64,000 nucleotides of DNA from G965276675 sp965276675. GTDB taxonomy: Bacteria > Acidobacteriota > Terriglobia > Terriglobales > Acidobacteriaceae. A model generated the notes under the pieces. It was given only the letters and a program-made list of their open reading frames with translations, was not told the origin of the DNA and did not search any database. Of the stretch, positions 58,094 through 64,000 are shown in pieces (position 1 is the first letter of the stretch; every line of letters starts with the position of its first letter). Both the position numbers and the translations under genes were made by a program. Location of the stretch: NCBI GenBank assembly GCA_965276675.1, contig OZ255624.1, positions 2,728,001-2,792,000 of the forward strand. The letters run 5' to 3'.

Positions 58094-58128
58094 CACCCCG
58101 GCCTACGTCTATCTTTGCAGGAGCAGTC

Positions 58129-58935
58129 ATGAAGTCACTAACCCTTGTTGAGAACCTTCCCGAAACACTCCCCCAAGAACCTCTGGCCAGAGAAACACTC
58201 CCCGGAAAACTACTAGCCAGAGAAGCACTGGCTGGAGATTTCGATTCTGCAGCATTCACCCACCAGACCCTTCGCAGCCGGGACACCCTGGCCGCCGTGC
58301 TCGACCACACCTTGCTCAAGCCTGATGCCACCCGCGACGCCATCATCGCGCTCTGCCACGAGGCAGGCGAGCATCGCTTCGCCTGCGCCATGATCAACCC
58401 GGTCTGGGTGCCGGTCGCCTGCTCGGTCCTAGACGGCAGCAGCGTCCCCGTGGGCGTGGTCATCGGCTTCCCTCTCGGCGCGAACCTCACCACCAGCAAG
58501 CGCGATGAGGCGCGGGAGATGGTCAAGTTGGGTGCGCGCGAGCTGGATATGGTGCTGAACATCGGCATGCTGAAGAGTGGAATGAATGCGCAGGTCGAGC
58601 AGGATATCCATTGTGTGGTAGAGGTGGCGCGGGATGCCGGCGCACTGGTGAAGGTGATCCTGGAGACCTGCCTGCTGAGCATCGAAGAGAAGCTGCGCGC
58701 CTCGGAGCTCGCCATCGGAGCCGGCGCGGACTTCCTCAAGACCAGCACCGGCTTCTCGCATCACGGGGCCACAGCCGACGATGTCGCTCTGCTGCGCGGC
58801 GTCGCCGGAAGCCGCTGTGGCGTGAAGGCCTCGGGCGGCATTCGCACGCTGGCCGATGCACGCGCCATGCTGATGGCCGGCGCCACCCGCATCGGCGCCA
58901 GCGCGAGTGTGAAAATTTTGGAGGAGCTAGGTTAG
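58129..58935 (+). CDS. deoC: Deoxyribose-phosphate aldolase DeoC
   Basis: It splits 2-deoxyribose-5-phosphate to glyceraldehyde-3-phosphate and acetaldehyde. An AGGAG site precedes the ATG. The TIM-barrel core begins near residue 52: AAVLDHTLLKPDATRDAI, VGVVIGFPLGANLTTSKRDE, ARELDMVLNIGMLKSG, LVKVILETCLLS. The Schiff-base Lys lies in ADFLKTSTGFSHHGATADDV and the second Lys in CGVKASGGIRTL. The ~50-residue N-terminal extension is unusual and made of imperfect repeats (ETLPQEPLARE / ETLPGKLLARE). It is convergent with the paoC-like gene; their stop codons overlap. Confidence 0.95.
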   Translation: MKSLTLVENLPETLPQEPLARETLPGKLLAREALAGDFDSAAFTHQTLRSRDTLAAVLDHTLLKPDATRDAIIALCHEAGEHRFACAMINPVWVPVACSVLDGSSVPVGVVIGFPLGANLTTSKRDEAREMVKLGARELDMVLNIGMLKSGMNAQVEQDIHCVVEVARDAGALVKVILETCLLSIEEKLRASELAIGAGADFLKTSTGFSHHGATADDVALLRGVAGSRCGVKASGGIRTLADARAMLMAGATRIGASASVKILEELG

Positions 58936-61223
58936 AGCAGCTTGTCCAGGGTGATGGGGAGATCACGAATGCGCTTGCCCGTGGCGTGGTATACCGCATT
59001 TGCGACCGCGGCGGCGGCCCCGGTGATTCCGATCTCGCCGATGCCATGTGCACCGAGCGGGGTGTGCGGGTCGGGGATGTCGAGAAAGTATGTTTCGACA
59101 TTGGGAACATCCGCATTCACCGGCACGTGATACTCGGCGAGGCTTGGATTTGCAATACGTCCAGTGCGTTCGTCGAAGAAGGTCTCTTCCGTCAGGGCCA
59201 TACCGATTCCCATGATGATTCCGCCCATGAATTGGGAGCGCGCTGTTTTCGGGTTCAGGATGCGGCCGGTGTCAAAGGCGCCCACCCAGCGAGAGATGCG
59301 TGCCTCCCCGGTTTCTTCGTTGACACGAACTTCACAGAACTGGGCGCCATAGGAACCCATGGAATACTTCATGCTTTCGAGAGGCTGGCCCGATTCGGCT
59401 TCCGCTTCGACGAAGTCTCTTTTGACCCGTGCAAGGATGGCGGCGTAGCTCTCGCCGCCTTCGCGCTTGTTCCTGAGAAACAGTCCGCTGTCACACGCCC
59501 GGACGTTGTCGAAATGCGAGCCCGCCAGCGGCGAGCTTCCATCCTTCTGGGCGAGAGTGAGCACTTCACGCTGCACCTTTTCGCAGGCGAGCTCGACCGC
59601 AAGTGCGATGCTGATGGTCTGATTCGAACCGCCGGCCACTGGCGCCTGCGGCAGGTTCGTGTCGCCGTATTCAAATCGCACCTTTTCCATAGGCAGTCCT
59701 AACCGCTCGGCCGCATGTTGCGTCTGCACGGTGGCCGTGCCCATACCCATCTCCTGCGCTGCACATTGCACCAGGGCGGTTCCGTCTGCATTGAGCCTGA
59801 CTCTGGCCGCGGCGGGAAAGCGGTAGGCAGGATAAAAAGCCGTCGCGACACCCTGGCCAATCAACCATTTACCATCACGCATGGAGCGAGTCTGTGCAGG
59901 CCGAGTACCCCAGCCGAATTTTTCCGCACCGAGCCGGTAGGCTTCTTTCAGATGGCGGCTGGAAAATTCCGTTCCTTTCGCCGGATCTCGCTCAGGATCG
60001 TTCCGCAAGCGCAACTCGACCGGATCCATACCCAGCTCGTACGCAAGCTCGTCCATGGCAGACTCAAGGGCGAAGGTTCCGATGGATTCGCCAGGCGCGC
60101 GCATAAACGTGTTTGCCGTTGTATTCAGCCGCATTACCGACTGAGTGATGAAGAGATTCTCTGTCGCGTACAGGTGGCGAGCTGGAAAGGAGAACTGCTC
60201 CGGAAAGTCGTTGGTTGTGGAAGTGGCAGTGACCCCGGTGTGGATCAACGACGTCAGCTTGCCGCTTTCGTCCGCGGCCAGGGCCACTCGTTGCTCGGAA
60301 GGTGTGCGGCCACCGACGGTGCGAAAGACGCCTTCACGAGATAAGACCAGCTTTACCGGCCGATCCACAACCTTGGCTGCCAGGACGCATAGCTGGACAT
60401 GGCTCCACATGGAGCCTTTACCGCCGAAACCGCCGCCGACAAACGGAGCCAGGACGCGCACGTCTTCTTTATCCAAAGAGAACATTTTGGCGAGTGAATC
60501 GGCCACGCCCCGGAGGAATTGAGTCGCATCGTAGACGGTCAGCTTTTTGCCGTTCCAAACGGCCGTGGTCGCGTGGAGTTCGATGGCGTTGTGGTTATAG
60601 CGCGGCGTGATGTAGGTGTGGTCGACCTTAAACTTCGCGCTCGCGAGCGCGGCTTCCGCATCGCCCTGCGTGACCTCCGTGTCCTCACCCATCACGCTCT
60701 TCGGGACTTCAGCGTGAGCCTTTCCTTCGGCAAACGATGTCTCGGCCGGCTGCTTTCGGTACTCGATCTTTACGAGCGAGGCGGCGTACTCGGCTCGGTC
60801 GAGCGTGTCAGCTACAACCACTGCGACCGGCTGCCCATTCCAGAAGATCTCGTCCACGTTCAAAACGTTTGCTTTGCTCCCAGCCGCATCGCTTCCTCCA
60901 GTTGGACTAAAGAGCGGGGGATCTTTCATCTTCGGCGCATTCTTGTGCGTAATGACGGCGATTATACCTGCCGCCTTCTCCGCTTCGCTCACGTCGATAC
61001 GCTTGATTGTCCCTTTGGCGATGGTGCTGTAGACAAGGGATGCGTAGGCGAGATTCTCGAGCGGGTACTCGGCCGCGAACGGCGCAGCGCCTGTGACCTT
61101 CTCTCGCCCGTCGAGCCGGTCTACGGGCTTGCCAATGTAGCGGTGTGCCTCGCTGAGCTCATCGCGATTGCGATCGGGCGCAAGCTGCACTACGGCTTGA
61201 GTGACTTTAGAGATGATGCTCAT
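58932..61223 (-). CDS. paoC: Aldehyde/xanthine-type molybdenum hydroxylase, Moco subunit (PaoC-like)
   Basis: This is the 763-residue large subunit that binds molybdopterin-cytosine dinucleotide. N-terminal: YIGKPVDRLDGREKVTGAAP. Cofactor-binding motifs: FVGGGFGGKGSMWSHVQLCV, RAPGESIGTFALESAMDELA, QEMGMGTATVQTQHAAERLG, PVAGGSNQTISIALAVELAC. The active-site Glu is in HGIGEIGITGAAAAVANAVY near the C-terminus. The subunit order and motifs suit periplasmic-type PaoABC (aldehyde oxidoreductase) but the substrate is not predictable. No Tat signal is seen in any subunit. It is the last gene of a three-gene operon and overlaps paoB by 1 nt. Confidence 0.92.
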   Translation of the reverse strand: MSIISKVTQAVVQLAPDRNRDELSEAHRYIGKPVDRLDGREKVTGAAPFAAEYPLENLAYASLVYSTIAKGTIKRIDVSEAEKAAGIIAVITHKNAPKMKDPPLFSPTGGSDAAGSKANVLNVDEIFWNGQPVAVVVADTLDRAEYAASLVKIEYRKQPAETSFAEGKAHAEVPKSVMGEDTEVTQGDAEAALASAKFKVDHTYITPRYNHNAIELHATTAVWNGKKLTVYDATQFLRGVADSLAKMFSLDKEDVRVLAPFVGGGFGGKGSMWSHVQLCVLAAKVVDRPVKLVLSREGVFRTVGGRTPSEQRVALAADESGKLTSLIHTGVTATSTTNDFPEQFSFPARHLYATENLFITQSVMRLNTTANTFMRAPGESIGTFALESAMDELAYELGMDPVELRLRNDPERDPAKGTEFSSRHLKEAYRLGAEKFGWGTRPAQTRSMRDGKWLIGQGVATAFYPAYRFPAAARVRLNADGTALVQCAAQEMGMGTATVQTQHAAERLGLPMEKVRFEYGDTNLPQAPVAGGSNQTISIALAVELACEKVQREVLTLAQKDGSSPLAGSHFDNVRACDSGLFLRNKREGGESYAAILARVKRDFVEAEAESGQPLESMKYSMGSYGAQFCEVRVNEETGEARISRWVGAFDTGRILNPKTARSQFMGGIIMGIGMALTEETFFDERTGRIANPSLAEYHVPVNADVPNVETYFLDIPDPHTPLGAHGIGEIGITGAAAAVANAVYHATGKRIRDLPITLDKLL

Positions 61224-62215
61224 TAGGCTGCTCCCTTTTGCGATAGCTCCGTCAGCACGCTGACGATGGTTCGCTTGGCCAGTTCAATCTTGAAGCCGTT
61301 GTACTGGAATGGTCTTGCCGATTCGAGCTCGAGCGCTGCTGCCTGCTGAAGCGTCTGCTCGTCACACGTTTTGCCTACCAGAGACTGCTCTGCCGTGAAT
61401 GCACGCCACGGCTTATGTGCCACGCCACCGAGCGCCAGCCGCACCTGTTTAATAACGCCGTTCTCCACTTCCAATGCGGCCGCAACGGAGACGAGGGCAA
61501 AGGCATAACTTGCGCGGTCGCGCACCTTGCGATACAGCGACCTTCGGGCAAACGGAAGTGCTGGAAGATCGACCGATGTGATCAATTCGTCCGGTTTCAG
61601 ATTCGTATCGAGGTTTGGCGTGTCGCCCGGCAGGCGGTGAAAGTCGACCAGCGGGATGCTGCGTTCCCCACCCTTTCCCGTTACGTGTACGACGGCATCC
61701 AACGCCGCCATCGCGACACACATGTCGGATGGATGTGTCGCAATACACTCGGGTGACGTCCCAAGGATGGCGTGAATGCGGTTGAAGCCATCGATGGCGT
61801 CGCAACCAGTGCCCGGCTGCCGCTTGTTGCAGTGGGCGGCGCTGTCATAAAAGTAATAGCAACGTGTCCGCTGCATCAGGTTGCCGCCGGTGGTCGCCAT
61901 GTTTCTCAACTGCGCGGAAGCACCCATCAGGATCGCTTGCGAGAGCACCGGATACCGTTCGCGTACAAGTTTGTTTCCAGCCAAATGACTGTTGCGAACC
62001 GAGGCTCCGATGCGCAGTCCTCCATCGGGCAGTTCCTCGATCGCGGTGAGCGGCAGGCGGGTAATGTCGATAAGAGCGTCTGGTTGCTCGATGTTTTCGC
62101 GCATCAAGTCGATCAGGTTCGTTCCGCCCCCGAGGAACTTCGCGCTGGGGCTTTGCGAGTGGAGGTTCAAGGCGGATTGCGGATCGCCGGCTCTGGCGTA
62201 TGAGAAGTTCTTCAT
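61223..62215 (-). CDS. paoB: Molybdenum hydroxylase FAD-binding subunit (PaoB-like)
   Basis: A 330-residue CO_deh_flav-type subunit. The FAD-binding region has FLGGGTNLIDLMRENIEQPD, GLRIGASVRNSHLAGN, and AQLRNMATTGGNLMQRTRC. The extra loop with cysteines, RCYYFYDSAAHCNKRQPGTG-C, matches the 4Fe-4S-binding insertion of E. coli PaoB. The C-terminal domain contains SYAFALVSVAAALEVENGVI and VRLALGGVAHKPWRA. It overlaps paoA by 4 nt and paoC by 1 nt. It passes electrons from the Fe-S subunit. Confidence 0.92.
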   Translation of the reverse strand: MKNFSYARAGDPQSALNLHSQSPSAKFLGGGTNLIDLMRENIEQPDALIDITRLPLTAIEELPDGGLRIGASVRNSHLAGNKLVRERYPVLSQAILMGASAQLRNMATTGGNLMQRTRCYYFYDSAAHCNKRQPGTGCDAIDGFNRIHAILGTSPECIATHPSDMCVAMAALDAVVHVTGKGGERSIPLVDFHRLPGDTPNLDTNLKPDELITSVDLPALPFARRSLYRKVRDRASYAFALVSVAAALEVENGVIKQVRLALGGVAHKPWRAFTAEQSLVGKTCDEQTLQQAAALELESARPFQYNGFKIELAKRTIVSVLTELSQKGAA

Positions 62216-62745
62216 TTGCCGGCCTCCTCAAAAACCTGGTGAATCGCATTGGTGATTCCAACGTATGCACCGCAGCGGCAAAGATTTCCGCTCATGCGCT
62301 CCTTGATCTCGGCGTCTGAAAACTCGATGAGGACATCGGCCATGCCCTCGGTGACGGCGCTCGGCAATCCGCTCTGGAACTCGCTCATCATTCCTACCGC
62401 CGAGCAGATCTGGCCTGGCGTGCAATAGCCGCATTGAAAACCGTCGTGCTTGATGAAAGCAGTTTGGAGAGGGTGCAAACCATCCGCGTTCGCCAAGCCT
62501 TCGATCGTTACAATTTTGCGTCCCTCGTATTGGATCGCCAGAGCGAGACATGAGTTGATCCGTTCACCATCCACCAGGACCGTGCATGCTCCACACGCGC
62601 CTTGATTACAGCCTTTTTTGGTGCCGGTTAAGCCGATTGTTTCGCGCAAGGCGTCGAGCAGCGAGACGCGCGCTTCGAGCTGCAGGTTGTGATCGATTCC
62701 GTTGACATGCAACGCAACCGTATGCGCTACGCCAGTAAGTTCCAT
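62212..62745 (-). CDS. paoA: Molybdenum hydroxylase 2Fe-2S subunit (PaoA-like)
   Basis: A 177-residue subunit with two 2Fe-2S clusters. The plant-type ferredoxin cluster ligands are in KKGCNQGACGACTVLVDGER and NSCLALA. The alpha-helical cluster ligands are in FQCGYCTPGQICSAVG and GNLCRCGAYVGITNAIHQVF. The N-terminus is short with no twin-arginine signal (MELTGVAHTVALHVNGIDHN), unlike E. coli PaoA, implying a cytosolic enzyme. It is the first gene of the operon. The 210-bp gap to the GAF protein gene is a divergent promoter region. Confidence 0.94.
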   Translation of the reverse strand: MELTGVAHTVALHVNGIDHNLQLEARVSLLDALRETIGLTGTKKGCNQGACGACTVLVDGERINSCLALAIQYEGRKIVTIEGLANADGLHPLQTAFIKHDGFQCGYCTPGQICSAVGMMSEFQSGLPSAVTEGMADVLIEFSDAEIKERMSGNLCRCGAYVGITNAIHQVFEEAGK

Positions 62746-62955
62746 TGCACCTGCTCCTAATCTTTTTGCGACTCGACGGTACTACCCACGGAAATTCGTT
62801 ATACCGTCATTTCTTCGATGCAAAGCAACGGGCGAAATCACCACACAGTTTTCACACCGCCATCGACCAGCAACTCCACTCTGGTGCACCACGTCGAAGG
62901 CCCTGCGCTATCATGACCGTTGCGGGTCAAGCCACTTGGCCCGGGCGGAGATCGC

Positions 62956-64000
62956 GTGAAAGCTGAGCTGCCCCCAAAGCCCGAGCAAGAGTCAGCCCCA
63001 GAGCCAGGCGTCCCCGAAAATGGCATTGCTGAGCAAAGGGTCCCAGACAACGGCATCGCTGACAATGGTGTCGCTGACAGCGGCACGCCTGACAGCTTTG
63101 AGGGCGATTACCGGCCCTCCTCCGCGGAGGGTGCGGCGCAGGTCCGGGTGCGCGAAGACCCTATCCAGATCGGCTTCCTCATGCGTCTGGCCAACGCGCT
63201 CAACTCCACGCTCGACCTCCAGACGCTGATGCACCAGACGGCCGAGCTGGTGCGCGCCGTCGTCGACTACCGTATCTTCGCCATCCTGCTCTTGAACGAG
63301 CGCACCAACGACCTGCGCATGCGCTTCCAGATCGGCCACTCGCCGGAGATGGAGCGCAAGCGGATACGGCTGGGCGAGGGCATCGTGGGTGAGGCCGCGG
63401 CGAGCAAGCAGGCCGTGCTGGTCAACGATGTGCGCACGGCGCCCAACTACGTCGCGGCGAACCCCGATGTGCGCTCTGAATTTGCCGTGCCGCTGATCGT
63501 GAAAAGCCGGGTCATCGGCGTCATCGATATCGAGAGCGAACACGTCGGCTACTTTCAACCCGAGCAGGTACGGCTGCTGGATCTGACCGCCTCGCGCGTT
63601 GCGATCGCCATTGAGAATGCGCGGCTGTACACACGCGTTTCGCGCCAGGCGCAGACGCTTTCGGTGCTCACCGAGATCAGCCGGGACCTCAGCTCGATTC
63701 TCGACCTGGACGCGCTGCTGGAGCGCATTGGGCAGTCGCTTCGGCGCCTGATCGACTACCAGATGTTCTCCATCCTGCTGCTGAACGAGCTGGACGGAAT
63801 GCTGGAGACGAAGTTCGCCGTGCGCTTCGGCGAGCGCTTCGAACCGCACGAACGCATTCCGCTCGACCGCGGACTGGTGGGGACCGCCGCGCGTACGCGT
63901 GTGCCGGTGCACTCTTCCGACGTGCGCCGCGACCCGCGCTACCACATGGTCAATCCGCTAACCCGCTCGGAGCTGGCCGTGCCACTCATCTACAAAAGCA
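62956..64000 (+). CDS. Tandem-GAF signalling protein (3' end outside window)
   Basis: The frame is open from GTG 62956 (GGAG 5 nt upstream) to the window edge (348 codons). The first ~55 residues are acidic and repetitive (VPENGIAEQRVPDNGIADNG). A first GAF domain spans about 75-220: IQIGFLMRLANALNSTLDLQ, DYRIFAILLLNERTNDLRMR, GEGIVGEAAASKQAVLVNDV, FAVPLIVKSRVIGVIDIES. A second starts near 235 (VLTEISRDLSSILDLDALLE, YQMFSILLLNELDGMLETKF, SELAVPLIYKS). Such GAF-GAF proteins often end in a PP2C/SpoIIE phosphatase or histidine kinase domain, but that part is not in the window. The large minus-strand open frame here is an antisense shadow. Confidence 0.88.
   Translation, partial: MKAELPPKPEQESAPEPGVPENGIAEQRVPDNGIADNGVADSGTPDSFEGDYRPSSAEGAAQVRVREDPIQIGFLMRLANALNSTLDLQTLMHQTAELVRAVVDYRIFAILLLNERTNDLRMRFQIGHSPEMERKRIRLGEGIVGEAAASKQAVLVNDVRTAPNYVAANPDVRSEFAVPLIVKSRVIGVIDIESEHVGYFQPEQVRLLDLTASRVAIAIENARLYTRVSRQAQTLSVLTEISRDLSSILDLDALLERIGQSLRRLIDYQMFSILLLNELDGMLETKFAVRFGERFEPHERIPLDRGLVGTAARTRVPVHSSDVRRDPRYHMVNPLTRSELAVPLIYKS

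Noticed and set aside
62992..63945. 317-codon minus-strand open frame at the right edge
   Set aside because: It lies antisense to the GAF-GAF protein, which has clear domain motifs and a ribosome-binding site; the long antisense frame is a GC-rich codon shadow.
1..64000. CRISPR arrays, tRNA and rRNA genes, prophage structural genes
   Set aside because: No regularly spaced identical repeats, no T-loop-like tRNA signature in a foldable context, and no phage structural or integrase motifs were seen while reading both strands.

Overview
The window looks like chromosomal DNA of an acidobacterium, probably of the family Acidobacteriaceae (Granulicella/Terriglobus-like). The clues are two orphan MacB/FtsX-type permeases of the ADOP class, each paired with a PadR regulator; a TonB-dependent receptor with an N-terminal carboxypeptidase-regulatory-like domain; a secreted protein built from ASH (choice-of-anchor) domains and NHL-like repeats; plant-polymer glycosidases; GC-rich coding DNA; and small dispersed intergenic hairpin repeats. 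The genus is inference. Layout: 1-3321 is the 5' part of a large secreted ASH/NHL protein (minus strand). 3687-4307 is a YdcF/SanA-like protein. 4532-11532 is a plus-strand block with a small membrane protein, mutS, a NagZ-like glycosidase, anmK (peptidoglycan recycling) and a family-5 solute-binding lipoprotein. 11740-18397 holds a His/Cys-containing small membrane protein and a TonB-dependent receptor, facing a GH5-like and a GH51 glycosidase. 19014-28140 is an accessory zone: a Tat-exported amidohydrolase, a bulb-lectin lipoprotein, Tn3-family terminal repeats and two decayed Tn3 transposase tails around a diguanylate cyclase, an AraC/NmrA divergent pair, and three truncated genes joined at rearrangement scars. 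28314-34706 is a nitrogen region: LysR, then amtB-glnK transcribed away from a beta-barrel porin and glutamine synthetase. 34707-35540 is a decayed TniA/TnsB-type transposon. 35888-38857 and 45283-48293 are the two padR-ADOP modules, enclosing bluB, tonB, ileS and lspA. 48964-56580 holds uvrA, a TPR protein, small secreted proteins, a metallopeptidase and a vapBC module. 56657-62745 holds lgt, hpt, deoC and a PaoABC-type molybdenum hydroxylase operon. The window ends in a GAF-GAF signalling protein. How the genes work together: mutS and uvrA are DNA repair. nagZ and anmK supply consecutive steps of anhydromuropeptide salvage. ileS-lspA, with lgt elsewhere, links translation and lipoprotein maturation. 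AmtB, GlnK, the porin and GlnA form an ammonium uptake and assimilation set. The most unusual observation is that the isoleucyl-tRNA synthetase carries about 100 residues strongly resembling domain IV of elongation factor G, inserted between the conserved WQYLP and (S/T)VH-x-x-x-FP landmarks of its C-terminal region. Other points of interest are a near-perfect 25-bp palindrome found near both ADOP modules, directly repeated Tn21-like ends on either side of a lectin gene, a diguanylate cyclase enclosed by two opposed Tn3 transposase remnants, and a dispersed hairpin repeat that supplies the C-terminus and stop codon of a transporter lipoprotein. No tRNA, rRNA, CRISPR array or known riboswitch was recognised.
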